64,000 nucleotides of DNA, taken from assembly GCF_004331415.1 (NCBI RefSeq), contig NZ_SJOP01000004.1, positions 124,001 to 188,000 of the forward strand, given 5' to 3'. Shown here piece by piece: positions 42,420 through 55,346 of this stretch. Under the pieces are notes generated by a model. That model did not search any database, was not told the DNA's origin, and saw nothing but the letters and a program-made list of their open reading frames with translations. Source of the stretch: Kosakonia quasisacchari (GTDB lineage Bacteria; Pseudomonadota; Gammaproteobacteria; Enterobacterales; Enterobacteriaceae). Each line of letters starts with the position of its first letter. Within the stretch, counting starts at the first letter, position 1. A program made the translations under genes and the position numbers.

Positions 42420-43991
42420 ATGTCCGACATTGAAATTAGACAGCAACCGCCAGGGGCGTTTTATATTAAGGTACACGACACGGATAATGTCGCGATCATC
42501 GTTAATGACAATGGCTTAAAAGCGGGAACCCGTTTTCCGGATGGACTTGAGCTTATTGAACATATCCCGCAAGGCCATAAAGTTGCGCTGGTCGATATTC
42601 CCCATCACGGTGAAATCGTACGTTACGGCGAAGTGATTGGTTACGCTGTGCGCGACATTGCACGCGGTAGCTGGATTGATGAATCCACCGTTGAGCTGCC
42701 AAAAGCGCCGCCGCTGAATACGCTGCCGCTGGCGACCAAAGTCCCTGAGCCGCTGCCGCCGCTGGAAGGTTACACCTTTGAAGGCTACCGCAATGCGGAC
42801 GGCAGCGTCGGCACCAAGAACCTGCTGGGCATCACCACCAGCGTGCATTGCGTGGCGGGCGTTGTCGATTATGTCGTGAAGATTATCGAACGCGATCTGC
42901 TGCCGAAATACCCGAATGTGGACGGCGTCGTCGGTCTGAACCATCTCTATGGCTGCGGCGTGGCGATTAACGCGCCGGCTGCGGTGATCCCGATTCGTAC
43001 CATTCACAACCTCGCGCTGAACCCGAACTTTGGCGGTGAAGTCATGGTGATTGGTCTCGGTTGTGAAAAATTACAGCCGGAACGTCTGCTGCAAGGCACC
43101 GAAGATGTGCAGGCCATTCCGGTCGACAGCGCCAGCATTGTGCGTTTGCAGGATGAGCACCACGTGGGTTTTCGCTCGATGGTGGACGACATTCTGCAGG
43201 TGGCTGAAGGCCACCTGGTGAAACTGAATCAGCGCAAACGCGAAACCTGCCCGGCGTCTGAACTGGTTGTCGGCATGCAGTGCGGCGGCAGTGATGCGTT
43301 TTCCGGCGTCACCGCTAACCCGGCGGTTGGCTTTGCGTCAGACCTGATTATTCGCTGCGGCGGCACAGTGATGTTCTCCGAAGTGACCGAAGTGCGCGAC
43401 GCGATCCACTTATTGACGCCGCGCGCCATTAACGAAGAAGTGGGCAAACGCCTACTGGAAGAGATGGCCTGGTACGATAACTATCTCGATATGGGCAAGA
43501 CCGACCGCAGCGCCAACCCTTCTCCGGGGAATAAAAAAGGCGGGCTGGCGAACGTGGTCGAGAAAGCGCTGGGATCCATCGCGAAATCCGGTAAGAGCGC
43601 CATTTCTGAAGTGCTCTCTCCTGGTCAGCGTCCGACCAAACGCGGCCTGATTTACGCCGCAACCCCCGCGAGCGACTTCGTGTGTGGTACTCAACAAGTC
43701 TCTTCCGGGATCACCTTACAAGTCTTCACCACCGGTCGCGGTACGCCTTACGGCCTGGTCGCGGTACCGGTGATTAAAATGGCGACGCGTACCGAACTGG
43801 CGAACCGCTGGTATGACTTAATGGATATCAACGCCGGGACGATCGCCACGGGCGAAGAGACGATTGAGGATGTGGGCTGGAAACTGTTCCACTTCATCCT
43901 GGATGTCGCCAGCGGCCGTAAGAAAACCTTCTCGGACCAATGGGGCTTGCATAACCAACTGGCGGTGTTTAACCCGGCTCCGGTGACCTGA
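42420..43991 (+). CDS. garD: Galactarate dehydratase
   Basis: The 523-residue UxaA-family dehydratase has an N-terminal SAF domain (DNVAIIVND) and a catalytic core with conserved cysteines ([19 protein letters not shown]). It converts galactarate to 5-keto-4-deoxy-glucarate with iron(II), feeding GarL. The length equals E. coli GarD. It is monocistronic, ended by a strong terminator before convergent agaR. Confidence 0.96.
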   Translation: MSDIEIRQQPPGAFYIKVHDTDNVAIIVNDNGLKAGTRFPDGLELIEHIPQGHKVALVDIPHHGEIVRYGEVIGYAVRDIARGSWIDESTVELPKAPPLNTLPLATKVPEPLPPLEGYTFEGYRNADGSVGTKNLLGITTSVHCVAGVVDYVVKIIERDLLPKYPNVDGVVGLNHLYGCGVAINAPAAVIPIRTIHNLALNPNFGGEVMVIGLGCEKLQPERLLQGTEDVQAIPVDSASIVRLQDEHHVGFRSMVDDILQVAEGHLVKLNQRKRETCPASELVVGMQCGGSDAFSGVTANPAVGFASDLIIRCGGTVMFSEVTEVRDAIHLLTPRAINEEVGKRLLEEMAWYDNYLDMGKTDRSANPSPGNKKGGLANVVEKALGSIAKSGKSAISEVLSPGQRPTKRGLIYAATPASDFVCGTQQVSSGITLQVFTTGRGTPYGLVAVPVIKMATRTELANRWYDLMDINAGTIATGEETIEDVGWKLFHFILDVASGRKKTFSDQWGLHNQLAVFNPAPVT

Positions 43992-44022
43992 TTTTTATAA
44001 GAAAGCAGTAAACCTCAACCTT

Positions 44023-44050
44023 AAGCATGGCTCCGGCCATGCTTTTTTTT
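44023..44050 (+). terminator. Rho-independent terminator of garD
   Basis: AAGCATGGC/GCCATGCTT with a TCCG loop and a run of eight Ts, just before the agaR stop. Confidence 0.92.
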
Positions 44051-44051
44051 A

Positions 44052-44858
44052 TTATTTCACCAGCAGCACGTCGATACCGCTTTTCTGCAAACCATGCAGG
44101 CTTTCCACCGGAATGCCTTCATCCGTAATGATCATATCAATGCGTTGCGTATCGATAATTTTGTGCAAACTCAAACGGTTAAACTTACTGGAATCAGTTA
44201 CCACAATAATGCGCTCTGCGACTTCGCACATCCGTCGGTTCAGTCGCGCCTCATCTTCGTTATGTGTGCTGACGCCGCGTTCAAGATCGATAGCGTCGAC
44301 GCCAAGAAAAAGGATGTCGAAATGGTAATTCTGTAATGATTGCTCCGCCTGATCGCCATAGAAAGACTGCGACTGACGGCGCAGGTGTCCGCCTGTCATC
44401 AGCAACTCAACCCCTTCAGCATCGAGCAATGCATTCGCGACGTTCATCCCATTCGTCATCACAATGACATCCTGATGTTGCTTCATCATGCGCGCAATTT
44501 CATACGTCGTGGTTCCCGAGTCGAGAATAACGCGATGCCCTGGCTTTATCATGTCAGCCGCCGCAAGCGCAATCCCCCGCTTCAACCCGGTATTTAATGC
44601 GCTTTTATCTTCAACAGAAGGCTCGGTTGCCGGTGCGTTACCGTCACAGATCAGTGCCCCGCCATAGGCGCGCACGGCAATTCCTTGTTTTTCCAGGAAA
44701 GCGAGATCGTTGCGGATTGTGACGGTAGACACACCAAAAAGAGTAGATAAATCATTAACCTGGACGCTTCCTTGCTGCCGTAGCCGCTGGATAATCTGCT
44801 CACGCCTTTCGCTCGTACCGATGGTGCGCTTTTCGGGTGAGGAACTGGTGCTGGCCAT
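44052..44858 (-). CDS. agaR: DeoR-family repressor AgaR
   Basis: The 268-residue protein has an N-terminal DeoR winged helix (~15-75, [11 protein letters not shown] and [10 protein letters not shown]) and a C-terminal sugar-phosphate-sensing domain ([28 protein letters not shown]). AgaR represses the amino-sugar (aga) operons by binding TTTC-repeat operators, which are plentiful before kbaZ and agaS here. It is divergent from kbaZ. Confidence 0.95.
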   Translation of the reverse strand: MASTSSSPEKRTIGTSERREQIIQRLRQQGSVQVNDLSTLFGVSTVTIRNDLAFLEKQGIAVRAYGGALICDGNAPATEPSVEDKSALNTGLKRGIALAAADMIKPGHRVILDSGTTTYEIARMMKQHQDVIVMTNGMNVANALLDAEGVELLMTGGHLRRQSQSFYGDQAEQSLQNYHFDILFLGVDAIDLERGVSTHNEDEARLNRRMCEVAERIIVVTDSSKFNRLSLHKIIDTQRIDMIITDEGIPVESLHGLQKSGIDVLLVK

Positions 44859-44877
44859 AAGAAATCCTTTATCTGAA

Positions 44878-45077
44878 CTTTCGTTTCATTTCGATTTACT
44901 TATTAAACCTGACTTCATAAGGAATGCAAGCGTGAAATGGAAAGCTGCTCGCGGAAAGCATCGGCAAGAATCTTTCATTATGTTTGTTTTGTGAAACAGA
45001 TCGGAAAAGCATTATCTTTCATTTTATTTTTAATGGAACATCCATCAGGATAAAAGGAAATAAAACGAAAGAATAAA
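44878..45077. promoter_or_regulatory. AgaR operator cluster upstream of kbaZ
   Basis: TTTCRTTT-type motifs occur at 44878-44897 (CTTTCGTTTCATTTCG), ~44970-45000, 45017-45030 (CTTTCATTTTA), and in reverse near 45058-45075 (AAAACGAAAG). They match the pyrimidine-rich TTTC operators known for AgaR and cover the agaR-kbaZ divergent promoters. Confidence 0.6.
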
Positions 45078-45105
45078 ACCTGTAAACGCTAAGAAGGAGA
45101 GGAAA

Positions 45106-46401
45106 GTGAAACATCTTACCGCGCTGATAAAGCACCACAAAGAGGGCGACAAGAAAGGGATCTACGCCGTTTGTTCTGCCCATCCGCTGGTGCTTGAAGC
45201 CGCCATCCGATTTGCCGCCGCTCATCACCACCCCTTACTCATCGAGGCGACATCCAATCAGGTCGATCAATTTGGCGGCTACACCGGCATGACACCGGCG
45301 CAGTTTCACGCTTTCGTTTGCCAGCTTGCCGATAAGCTGAACTTCCCACGCGCGCAGTTGATTTTGGGGGGCGATCATCTTGGCCCGAATCGCTGGCAAA
45401 CCTTACCCGCATCCGACGCCATGTCGCATGCTGAAGAGCTGATTACGCATTACGTCACGGCGGGTTTCAAAAAAATCCATCTCGATTGCAGCATGTCATG
45501 CGCTGACGATCCCACGCCGCTTACCGATGAGATCGTAGCGTCACGCGCCGCAAGACTGGCACAGGTGGCCGAAGCGGCCTGTATCGAACAATCGGGCGAA
45601 AGCGATTTGGTTTACGTCATCGGCACTGAAGTTCCCGTCCCTGGTGGTGCCCACGAAACGCTGACCGAGCTTGCCGTGACCTCACCCGATGCCGCGCGCG
45701 CCACGTTACAGGCGCATCGCATCGCATTTGAACGCCAGGGGCTAAGCAACATCTGGCCACGCATCATCGCACTGGTGGTCCAGCCTGGCGTTGAATTCGA
45801 TAACAGCCATGTCGTGGATTACCAGCCACATAAAGCCAGCGCCCTAAGCAAAATGGTGGAAGATCAGCCGACACTGGTGTTTGAAGCCCACTCCACGGAT
45901 TACCAGACGCCTCAGGCACTGCGTCAGTTGGTTCACGATCACTTTGCTATTTTGAAAGTCGGCCCGGCGCTCACTTTCGCTCTGCGCGAGGCGCTGTTCG
46001 CCCTGGCGGCTATCGAAGAGGAACTGCTTCCCGCCCGCGCCTGTTCCGATCTTCGCCACGTGCTGGAAAATGTCATGCTCGACCGTCCTGAGTACTGGCA
46101 AAGCCACTATCACGGTGACAACCATGCCCGCCGCCTGGCGCGAGATTTTAGCTATTCAGACCGCGTGCGTTACTACTGGCCGGATAGCCAGATTGATGAA
46201 TCTTACGCGCGGCTGGTACGTAACCTGGCCGACCAGACCATTCCACTTCCGCTCATCAGCCAGTACCTGCCGCTCCAGTACGCCAGAGTGCGTGAGCACA
46301 GGCTGAGCGCAACGCCCAACGCGCTGATTATTGATCACATCCAGGACGTGCTGCGTCAGTACCACGCCGCCTGTCAGGGCGTTTCGTCTGATAACAATTA
46401 A
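45106..46401 (+). CDS. kbaZ: Tagatose-1,6-bisphosphate aldolase non-catalytic subunit KbaZ
   Basis: The 431-residue GatZ/KbaZ-family protein (E. coli KbaZ 426) has [31 protein letters not shown] and [12 protein letters not shown] motifs. It stabilises and activates the catalytic subunit KbaY (48778-49638) in cleaving tagatose 1,6-bisphosphate to dihydroxyacetone phosphate and glyceraldehyde 3-phosphate. It heads the first aga operon and was followed by agaV, which is now broken. Confidence 0.93.
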   Translation: MKHLTALIKHHKEGDKKGIYAVCSAHPLVLEAAIRFAAAHHHPLLIEATSNQVDQFGGYTGMTPAQFHAFVCQLADKLNFPRAQLILGGDHLGPNRWQTLPASDAMSHAEELITHYVTAGFKKIHLDCSMSCADDPTPLTDEIVASRAARLAQVAEAACIEQSGESDLVYVIGTEVPVPGGAHETLTELAVTSPDAARATLQAHRIAFERQGLSNIWPRIIALVVQPGVEFDNSHVVDYQPHKASALSKMVEDQPTLVFEAHSTDYQTPQALRQLVHDHFAILKVGPALTFALREALFALAAIEEELLPARACSDLRHVLENVMLDRPEYWQSHYHGDNHARRLARDFSYSDRVRYYWPDSQIDESYARLVRNLADQTIPLPLISQYLPLQYARVREHRLSATPNALIIDHIQDVLRQYHAACQGVSSDNN

Positions 46402-46413
46402 CAGGAAAATACT

Positions 46414-46740
46414 ATGGCAAACATCGTGTTAAGCCGTATTAATAAACGCTTAATCCACGGCGAGGTCGGGGGGCTGTGGGTGGGATTTGCCGGGGCTAAA
46501 CGGGTATTGGAGCCCAACGATGAGGTTGCCAACGATCCCGTACAACAAAATTTGATAGTAATGGTGCTGGCGGAAGGGATCGCCGTGCGCTTCTGGTCGC
46601 GGCAAAAAGCAGATCGCCAAAACAGTCTCTGTCGACGCCTGCGACATTACAGCGTTCAATGCGTTGAAAGCCAACGGCGTGGAGTGGCTGGTACAAGGTG
46701 TACCGACAGAGCCGCGCTGCATATCTTCACACTACGTTGA
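46414..46740 (+). pseudogene. agaV: agaV remnant (PTS EIIB for N-acetylgalactosamine)
   Basis: The first ~65 codons encode an EIIB of the mannose family (RLIHGEVG with the phosphorylated His; PVQQNL; GIAVRFW). The frame then breaks. In another frame the C-terminal part resumes as GKKQIAKTVSVDACD and LVQGVPTEP, before a further shift to the end. Compared with intact AgaB in this window, ~46 codons between FW and GKKQI are missing; the junction lies in a GCAAAAA that could have served as microhomology. The 108-codon ORF formed is not a working EIIB. Confidence 0.88.
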
Positions 46741-46749
46741 GGCGCTTTT

Positions 46750-46815
46750 ATGGAAATCAGCTTGTTACAGTCTGTCGCGCTGGCTATTGTCGGTAAATTT
46801 GCACACTTTCTCTGA
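46750..46815 (+). pseudogene. agaW: agaW remnant (start of a PTS EIIC)
   Basis: ATG 46750 begins MEISLLQSVALAIVGKF and stops after 21 codons. The first ~15 residues match the N-terminus of AgaW-type EIIC proteins (~260 residues), so the rest of agaW and all of agaE have been deleted up to agaF. Confidence 0.75.
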
Positions 46816-46829
46816 ATTAAGGAGTCACG

Positions 46830-47264
46830 ATGCTGGGAATTATTCTTTGTGGACACGGTGGTTTCGCCAGTGGAATGGCAAGGGCAATGACGCAAATTCT
46901 GGGTGAGCAGTCGCAATTTATCGCTATCGATTTTCCAGAAACCTCAACGACCGCCTTGCTGACAGAGCAACTGGAAGAGGCGGTCAACACGCTAAGTGGC
47001 AATGAGGGAGTGGTGTTTCTCACCGATCTTCTGGGCGGCACGCCATTTCGTGTCGCGTCCACTCTGGCGATGCAGCAGCCGAACCGTGAAGTCATTACCG
47101 GCACCAACCTGCAACTGCTGCTGGAAATGGCGCTTGAACGGGATGAATTAAGCTGTGAAGCGTTTCGCACACAAGCGCTTGAGTGCGGTCATCGTGGCCT
47201 GACAAGCCTTGCCGATGAACTGGGGCGTTGCCGCGACGAACAACAGATTGAAGAAGGGATCTGA
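46830..47264 (+). CDS. agaF: PTS EIIA component AgaF, mannose family
   Basis: The 144-residue EIIA has the phosphorylated His9 in a CGHGGFASGM motif and the TDLLGGTPF motif of EIIA-Man. It follows AAGGAG by 6 bases. AgaF passes phosphate from HPr to EIIB of the galactosamine and N-acetylgalactosamine transporters. It has stayed intact although its original neighbours agaV, agaW and agaE are broken or gone, which fits a shared role with AgaBCD. E. coli K-12 has lost it. Confidence 0.92.
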   Translation: MLGIILCGHGGFASGMARAMTQILGEQSQFIAIDFPETSTTALLTEQLEEAVNTLSGNEGVVFLTDLLGGTPFRVASTLAMQQPNREVITGTNLQLLLEMALERDELSCEAFRTQALECGHRGLTSLADELGRCRDEQQIEEGI

Positions 47265-47366
47265 CAGATGAGATCACGGTTAAGGCAATAACCCAGCTCC
47301 CCCCTTTGTAGTCCTTTTCCCTGTCTGTTATTTGGGCATGGCGCGCTTATCACGCCATGTCTTTTC

Positions 47367-47424
<58 letters not shown>

Positions 47425-47510
47425 CAGCATCCTTTCTTTTGTCCATTTAAATTTCACTTCCTTTGCATTAACGATCACAATTTTCGATTTATCGCTATTT
47501 TCGCATTGAT

Positions 47511-47575
47511 CTTTCATTTAACTTTCGTTACGTTTCATTTAACGAGAGATATATTCAATGAAACGAAATGAAAGG
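47511..47575. promoter_or_regulatory. AgaR operators before agaS
   Basis: CTTTCATTTAACTTTCG and CGTTTCATTT (47511-47540) and the inverse GAAACGAAATGAAAGG (47560-47575) match TTTC-type AgaR sites 50-110 bases before the agaS start. The remaining part of the 47265-47623 gap shows no agaA gene. Confidence 0.6.
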
Positions 47576-47623
47576 TTTCTTTCCTGCTCACTTTCGTGAC
47601 CGTGCATGACTAAGGAATACACT

Positions 47624-49638
<2,015 letters not shown>

Positions 49639-49751
49639 GAAATTATTTTGGGCGCACTGATGCTGCCTTTACGTCGTTACTGGTTGAAAGCATTACTGGA
49701 ATAAATATTAAAAAGGAACATATCCGTATTAATTAATGACAGGACAATAAG

Positions 49752-50228
49752 ATGAGCTCACCGAATATTTTACTAACACGCATCGATAACCGTCTCGTCC
49801 ATGGGCAGGTGGGCGTTACCTGGACGTCGGCTATCGGTGCCAATTTGCTTGTCGTCGTAGACGATGACGTCGCAAAAGACACCTTGCAGCAAAAACTGAT
49901 GGGCATAACAGCAGAAACCTATGGCTTTGGTATCCGCTTCTTTTCGCTGGAAAAAACAATAAATATTCTCGATAAGGCTGCGCCTCATCAAAAAATTTTC
50001 CTCATCTGCCGCACGCCAGAAACGGTACGAAAACTGATTGAAGGTGGCGTGAAACTTGGCGACGTCAACGTCGGCAATATGCATTTTTCTGCGGGGAAAA
50101 AGCAGATAAGCAGCAAAGTCTATGTCAATGAACAGGACCTGGACGATCTGCGTTTTATCAAACATCACGGGGCCCATATTTTCATTCAGGATGTTCCCGG
50201 CGATTCAAAAACCTATATTCCCGACTGA
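49752..50228 (+). CDS. agaB: Galactosamine PTS EIIB AgaB
   Basis: The 158-residue mannose-family EIIB has the phosphorylated His in RLVHGQVG and the NVGNMHFSAGKKQI segment that is missing from agaV. It takes phosphate from EIIA (AgaF) and passes it to the sugar carried by AgaC/AgaD. A 113-bp gap separates it from kbaY. Confidence 0.95.
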   Translation: MSSPNILLTRIDNRLVHGQVGVTWTSAIGANLLVVVDDDVAKDTLQQKLMGITAETYGFGIRFFSLEKTINILDKAAPHQKIFLICRTPETVRKLIEGGVKLGDVNVGNMHFSAGKKQISSKVYVNEQDLDDLRFIKHHGAHIFIQDVPGDSKTYIPD

Positions 50229-50280
50229 GTTTTTCTGTCGGTAAACGATGCTAAGCAACGCTCTCTGATGAGGCTGAAAA

Positions 50281-51084
50281 ATGCATGAAATAACGCTAAT
50301 ACAGGGATTATCCCTGGCAGCTCTGGTTTTTATCCTCGGTATTGATTTCTGGCTGGAAGCATTATTCCTGTTCAGACCGATCATTGTTTGTACCCTGACA
50401 GGCGCAATCCTTGGGGACATTCATATCGGGTTAATTACCGGCGGCTTAACCGAACTCGCCTTTGCAGGCTTAACCCCGGCGGGCGGTGTACAACCGCCAA
50501 ACCCGATTATGGCGGGCGTGATGACGACGGTTATCGCGTGGTCCACGGGTGTCGACGCTAAAACGGCAATCGGCCTTGGGCTGCCGTTTAGCCTGTTAAT
50601 GCAGTACATCATTCTGTTCTTCTACTCCGCCTTCTCGTTATTTATGTCGAAGGCGGATAACTACGCCAGCACGGGCGATACCCGGGCTTTTGCGCGCCTT
50701 AACTGGCTCACCACGCTGATTGTCGCCTGTTCATACGCCATTATCGCGTTTCTGTGCACCTACATGGCACAGGGCGCAATGCAGGCGCTGGTGAAGGCAA
50801 TGCCTGGCTGGCTGACCCACGGCTTTGAAGTGGCGGGCGGCATTTTGCCAGCGGTCGGTTTCGGCTTGCTCTTACGCGTCATGTTCAAAGCGCAATACAT
50901 TCCCTACCTGATCGCTGGCTTCCTATTCGTCTGTTATATCCAGGTCAGCAACCTGCTGCCGGTTGCCGTTTTAGGTGCCGGTTTCGCAGTCTATGAATTC
51001 TTCAACGCGCGGGCGAAAAACCCGTCTCAGCCGCAGGTAGAAGGCAACCCCAGCGATAAAGAGGATTACAGCAATGGCATCTGA
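50281..51084 (+). CDS. agaC: Galactosamine PTS EIIC AgaC
   Basis: The 267-residue mannose-family EIIC membrane protein starts MHEITLIQGLSLAALVF and carries the family GGLTELAFAGLTPAGGVQPPNP loop region. With AgaD it forms the channel that moves galactosamine. It overlaps agaD by 11 bases. Confidence 0.95.
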   Translation: MHEITLIQGLSLAALVFILGIDFWLEALFLFRPIIVCTLTGAILGDIHIGLITGGLTELAFAGLTPAGGVQPPNPIMAGVMTTVIAWSTGVDAKTAIGLGLPFSLLMQYIILFFYSAFSLFMSKADNYASTGDTRAFARLNWLTTLIVACSYAIIAFLCTYMAQGAMQALVKAMPGWLTHGFEVAGGILPAVGFGLLLRVMFKAQYIPYLIAGFLFVCYIQVSNLLPVAVLGAGFAVYEFFNARAKNPSQPQVEGNPSDKEDYSNGI

Positions 51085-51865
51085 AATCAGTAAGAAAGAT
51101 ATAACTCGGTTAGGTTTCCGTTCGTCCGTGCTGCAAGCCAGTTTTAACTATGAAAGGATGCAGGCTGGCGGTTTTACCTGGGCGATGCTGCCGCTGCTGA
51201 AAAAGATTTATAAGGATGATAAAGACGGCTTAAGCGCGGCAATGAAAGACCATCTGGAATTTATTAATACCCACCCCAACCTGGTTGGTTTTTTGATGGG
51301 GCTGCTTATCTCAATGGAAGAGAAAGGGGAAAACCGCAGCACCATTAAGGGGTTAAAAGTTGCGCTGTTTGGCCCTATTGCGGGGATTGGTGATGCCATT
51401 TTCTGGTTTACGCTGTTACCGATTATGGCGGGTATCTGCTCCTCTTTTGCCAGCCAGGGCAACCTGCTTGGCCCGATACTTTTCTTCGCGGTCTACCTGG
51501 CGATTTTCTTTTTGCGCGTCGGCTGGACACACGTCGGTTATTCTGTGGGCGTTAAAGCGATTGATAAAGTTCGTGAAAACTCACAAATGATCGCAAGATC
51601 GGCGACAATTCTGGGGATTACAGTTATCGGCGGTCTAATTGCCTCGTATGTGCATATCAATGTGGTCACCACCTTCCCCATTGATGAAACACACAGCGTC
51701 GCGCTACAAAAAGACTTTTTTGACAAGGTGTTCCCAAACATTTTGCCAATGGGGTATACGCTGCTGATGTATTACCTGCTGCGTGCGAAAAAGACTCACC
51801 CGGTGGTGCTGATTGCGGTGACATTTGTGCTGTCCATTATTGCCTCAGCGTTGGGTATTCTCTGA
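51074..51865 (+). CDS. agaD: Galactosamine PTS EIID AgaD
   Basis: The 263-residue mannose-family EIID has RSSVLQASFNYERMQ and GPIAGIGDAIFWFT motifs and C-terminal membrane helices. The length equals E. coli AgaD. It ends the aga cluster; agaI, next in E. coli, is absent, in line with evidence that AgaS suffices for deamination. Confidence 0.95.
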   Translation: MASEISKKDITRLGFRSSVLQASFNYERMQAGGFTWAMLPLLKKIYKDDKDGLSAAMKDHLEFINTHPNLVGFLMGLLISMEEKGENRSTIKGLKVALFGPIAGIGDAIFWFTLLPIMAGICSSFASQGNLLGPILFFAVYLAIFFLRVGWTHVGYSVGVKAIDKVRENSQMIARSATILGITVIGGLIASYVHINVVTTFPIDETHSVALQKDFFDKVFPNILPMGYTLLMYYLLRAKKTHPVVLIAVTFVLSIIASALGIL

Positions 51866-51870
51866 CAGAG

Positions 51871-51897
51871 CCGGGGCGCATCACGACTGCGCCCCGG
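51871..51897. terminator. Hairpin between agaD and rsmI
   Basis: CCGGGGCGCA pairs perfectly with TGCGCCCCGG in the 44-bp convergent gap. T-tracts are poor. Confidence 0.65.
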
Positions 51898-51909
51898 TCA
51901 TCATGCGGC

Positions 51910-52770
51910 TTACTCTTGCTGATCCAGCGCGTACTTATACAGCGCATTTTTCTTCACGCCGTGGATTTCCGCCGCCAGCGCGGCCGCTTTTTTCAGCGGC
52001 AGTTCGGCTTGCAGCAGCGCCAATGTGCGTATTGCGTCGGCGGGCAACTCATCTTCCTGCGCCTTATGCCCTTCGACGATCAGCACCATCTCGCCTTTAC
52101 GGCGGTTCTCATCCTCTTTTACCCATGCCAGCAGCTCGCCCACCGGCGCGCCCTGGATAGTTTCCCAGGTTTTGGTCAGCTCGCGTGCCAGTACCACATA
52201 GCGAGATTCCCCCCACACGGCGACCATATCTTCCAGGCTTTCCAGCAGGCGGTGAGTAGATTCATAGAAAATCAGCGTACGGCTTTCGGTTTCCAGCGCT
52301 TTGAGCGTATCGCGACGCCCTTTCGATTTGGCGGGCAGAAAACCTTCGTAACAGAAACGATCCGACGGCAGCCCGGCGGCGCTTAACGCGGCAATGGCGG
52401 CGCACGGGCCAGGCAGCGGCACCACGCGGATACCAGCCTCGCGGCAGGTGCGCACCAGGTGGTAGCCCGGATCATTAATCAGCGGCGTTCCGGCGTCGGA
52501 GACCAGCGCAATGTTCTGCCCCTCTTTCAGCTTCGCCACCAGCGTTTCGGCTTTTTGCTGCTCATTATGGTCGTGAAGCGCAAACAAACGGGCATTAATG
52601 GCGAAGTGCTGGAGCAGTAAACCGGTGTGGCGGGTGTCTTCAGCGGCAATTAAATCAACGGCTTGTAACACGTTAAGCGCGCGCTGCGTAATATCAGCCA
52701 AATTCCCGATAGGAGTAGGTACAATATAGAGCTGACCTTGAGAATTCTCCGCCGATTCGTGTTGTTTCAT
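51910..52770 (-). CDS. rsmI: 16S rRNA 2'-O-ribose C1402 methyltransferase RsmI
   Basis: The 286-residue tetrapyrrole-methylase-fold enzyme begins with the [19 protein letters not shown]-site motif and has [14 protein letters not shown] and [16 protein letters not shown]. It 2'-O-methylates C1402 in the ribosomal P site. The length equals E. coli. It is divergent from lpoA across 62 bp. Confidence 0.97.
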   Translation of the reverse strand: MKQHESAENSQGQLYIVPTPIGNLADITQRALNVLQAVDLIAAEDTRHTGLLLQHFAINARLFALHDHNEQQKAETLVAKLKEGQNIALVSDAGTPLINDPGYHLVRTCREAGIRVVPLPGPCAAIAALSAAGLPSDRFCYEGFLPAKSKGRRDTLKALETESRTLIFYESTHRLLESLEDMVAVWGESRYVVLARELTKTWETIQGAPVGELLAWVKEDENRRKGEMVLIVEGHKAQEDELPADAIRTLALLQAELPLKKAAALAAEIHGVKKNALYKYALDQQE

Positions 52771-52832
52771 TGTTTCATCCGTATTGCCGATTTAATATTG
52801 AGCATTGCGTAAAAATTATCACTGGATACAGT

Positions 52833-54971
52833 ATGCTACCGTCAAGATTTCTACGTTCGAAAGCCACGCGCTGCCTGCCTGTGGTGCTCGCCGCCCTGCT
52901 GTTTGCAGGCTGCGGCACGCAATCGACAGACCAAAGCGCCTCGCATATGCAGGGCGAAGCCCAGGCCGATTCTGGCTATTACCTGCAGCAGATGCAGCAA
53001 AGCACAGATGATAGCAAGACCAACTGGCAATTACTCGCCATTCGTGCACTGCTGAAAGAGGGAAAAACCCAGCAGGCCGGCGAACTGTTTGCCCAGTTGC
53101 CGCAGGATCTGAGCGATAACCAGCGCAAAGAACGCACGTTGCTCGCTGCCGAAATGAAACTGGCGCAGAAGGATTTTGCCGGTGCGAAAGCGCTACTCAA
53201 CGAACTCGATCCCGCCGATCTTGAGCAAAACCAGCAAGCGCGTTACTGGCAAATTGGCATTTCCGCCTCGCAAGGCAAGCCTTCTCTGACGCTGCTGCGC
53301 GCGCTCATTGCCCAGCAACCGCTGTTGAGCAAACCGGAAGAGAAGCAGAAAAATATCGACGCTACCTGGCAAGCGCTGGCCTCCATGACGCAAGATCAAG
53401 CCAGAGCGCTGGTGATCAACGCCGATGAAGTGACGCTGCAAGGCTGGCTCGACCTGCAACGTATGTGGTTCGATAACCGCAACGACCCCAATATGCTGAA
53501 AGCAGGCATTACCGACTGGCAAACGCGCTACCCGCAAAACCCGGCGGCGAAAATGCTGCCTACGCAGTTGTCGAACATGCAAAACTTTAAACCGGCGGCA
53601 ACCAACAAAATCGCGCTGCTGTTACCGCTAAATGGTCAGGCGTCGGTGTTTAGCCGCGCTATCCAGCAAGGTTTTGAAGCGGCGAAAAACGGCATTGCTC
53701 CGGTTTCCGGCCCGGCGGTTCCACAGCAAGTTGCGCAGGCTGCCACCGCAGCCGTTGTCAGCCCAGCAGACGCTAACGTGAATGACCTGACCAATGCTCC
53801 GGCGCAGCAAAATGCGGCTGCACCGGATGCACAACAAGCGCAAGCGCCGGATAGCGCAGCGCAAAGTGACGCAGCAGCAACGGATTCTGCCGCCACTGCT
53901 CAGCCGGATCCGGCAGCCACAACACCCACTCAGCCGACCGACGCCAATGCGACGCAACCGGTCGCTGCACCTGCCGTGACAGGCACGCCAGCGAACCCCG
54001 GTGCTGAGCTGAAAGTTTACGATACCAGCGCGCAGCCGATGGATCAGATCCTCAACCAGGTTCAGCAGGACGGCGCCAGCATCGTGGTAGGCCCGCTGTT
54101 GAAAAACAACGTTGAAGAGCTGATGCGCAGCAACACGTCGCTGAACGTACTGGCGCTCAACCAGCCGGAGCATGTCGAAAACCGCGCCAACATTTGTTAC
54201 TTCGCCCTCTCGCCAGAGGATGAAGCTCACGACGCCGCACGCCATATTTTTGAGCAGGGCCGACACGCGCCGCTGCTGCTGGTGCCACGCAGCGCGTTGG
54301 GTGAACGCGTCAGTACCGCGTTTGCCGATGAGTGGAAAAAACTGGGCGGCGGCGTTGTGCTGGCACAGAAATTTGGCTCCACCGCTGAACTGCGTATGGG
54401 GCTGAACGGTCGCTCTGGCATCGCCCTGACCGGTAGCCCGGTCGCCTCCAGTCTGCCCCAGCAGCCAGGCGTGACGGTTGGCGGTCTGAATATTCCGGCT
54501 CCGCCGACCGATGCACAAATTAGCGGTAGCGGCAGCGTAGACGCGGTGTATATCGTCGCTACGCAGGATGAAATCGCGTTGATTAAACCGATGATTACTC
54601 TGCGGACCGGCAGCCAGAGTGGCGTGATGCTGTACGCCAGCTCACGCAGCGCGCAGGGCGGTGCAGGCCCGGATTTCCGCCTTGAAATGGAAGGTCTGCA
54701 ATTCAACGAAATCCCTATGCTTGCCGGGGCAAACCCGTCGCTGATGCAGCAAGCGCTGAAAAGCGTGAATAACGACTATTCGCTGGCACGTCTGTACGCG
54801 ATGGGCGCGGATGCCTGGTCGCTGGCGAATAACTTCTCGCAAATGCGTCAGGTGCCGGGTTTTGAACTGAACGGCAATACCGGCGATTTAACGGCTACAC
54901 AAGACTGCGTGATCAACAGGAAGTTGTCATGGCTCAAATACCAACAGGGGCAAATCGCCCCGGCGAATTAA
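52833..54971 (+). CDS. lpoA: Outer-membrane lipoprotein LpoA, activator of PBP1a
   Basis: The start at ATG 52833 places a lipoprotein signal at the N-terminus with lipobox LLFAGC (lipidated C27). The protein is 712 residues against 678 in E. coli. A TPR-like N-domain (~30-260) precedes a periplasmic-binding-like C-domain. The extra length is in the Ala/Gln/Pro/Asp-rich linker (~300-395). LpoA spans the periplasm from the outer membrane to stimulate PBP1a. The end overlaps yraN by 43 bases. Confidence 0.94.
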   Translation: MLPSRFLRSKATRCLPVVLAALLFAGCGTQSTDQSASHMQGEAQADSGYYLQQMQQSTDDSKTNWQLLAIRALLKEGKTQQAGELFAQLPQDLSDNQRKERTLLAAEMKLAQKDFAGAKALLNELDPADLEQNQQARYWQIGISASQGKPSLTLLRALIAQQPLLSKPEEKQKNIDATWQALASMTQDQARALVINADEVTLQGWLDLQRMWFDNRNDPNMLKAGITDWQTRYPQNPAAKMLPTQLSNMQNFKPAATNKIALLLPLNGQASVFSRAIQQGFEAAKNGIAPVSGPAVPQQVAQAATAAVVSPADANVNDLTNAPAQQNAAAPDAQQAQAPDSAAQSDAAATDSAATAQPDPAATTPTQPTDANATQPVAAPAVTGTPANPGAELKVYDTSAQPMDQILNQVQQDGASIVVGPLLKNNVEELMRSNTSLNVLALNQPEHVENRANICYFALSPEDEAHDAARHIFEQGRHAPLLLVPRSALGERVSTAFADEWKKLGGGVVLAQKFGSTAELRMGLNGRSGIALTGSPVASSLPQQPGVTVGGLNIPAPPTDAQISGSGSVDAVYIVATQDEIALIKPMITLRTGSQSGVMLYASSRSAQGGAGPDFRLEMEGLQFNEIPMLAGANPSLMQQALKSVNNDYSLARLYAMGADAWSLANNFSQMRQVPGFELNGNTGDLTATQDCVINRKLSWLKYQQGQIAPAN

Positions 54972-55324
54972 GCCGTAAGCAGACCGGCGACGTGTGGGAA
55001 GCGAAAGCGCGTCGCCTGCTTGAAAGCAAAGGACTGCGCTTTATCGCCGCCAATGTGCACGAGCGCGGCGGTGAAATCGACCTGATAATGCGACACGGCA
55101 AGACCACCGTGTTTATTGAAGTGCGCTATCGAAAGTCGGCGCGTTTTGGCGGTGCGGCAAGCAGCGTCACCCGCGCCAAGCAAGCCAAACTGCTGCATAC
55201 CGCGCAATTATGGCTGGCCCGGCACAATGGGAGTTTTGACACTGTGGATTGCCGGTTTGATGTGGTAGCCTTCACCGAAAATGATGTTGAGTGGATACCT
55301 AACGCTTTTAATGACCACTCATGA
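54929..55324 (+). CDS. yraN: YraN, UPF0102 nuclease-like protein
   Basis: The 131-residue protein, as in E. coli, has a restriction-endonuclease-like fold with GGEIDLIM and VFIEVRYR forming the D-ExK active-site pattern. The role is unknown; it may act in DNA processing. It starts 43 bases inside lpoA, implying coupling. Confidence 0.93.
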   Translation: MAQIPTGANRPGELSRKQTGDVWEAKARRLLESKGLRFIAANVHERGGEIDLIMRHGKTTVFIEVRYRKSARFGGAASSVTRAKQAKLLHTAQLWLARHNGSFDTVDCRFDVVAFTENDVEWIPNAFNDHS

Positions 55325-55346
55325 TTGCTGAATGATAGGGATTACC

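Noticed and set aside
46750-46815. 21-codon ORF as a possible small protein gene
   Set aside because: Its first residues match the start of AgaW EIIC and it lies between deleted neighbours, so it is read as a remnant.
53628-54518. 296-codon minus-strand ORF
   Set aside because: Antisense to the repetitive linker and C-domain of lpoA; Arg/Cys-rich translation without motif.
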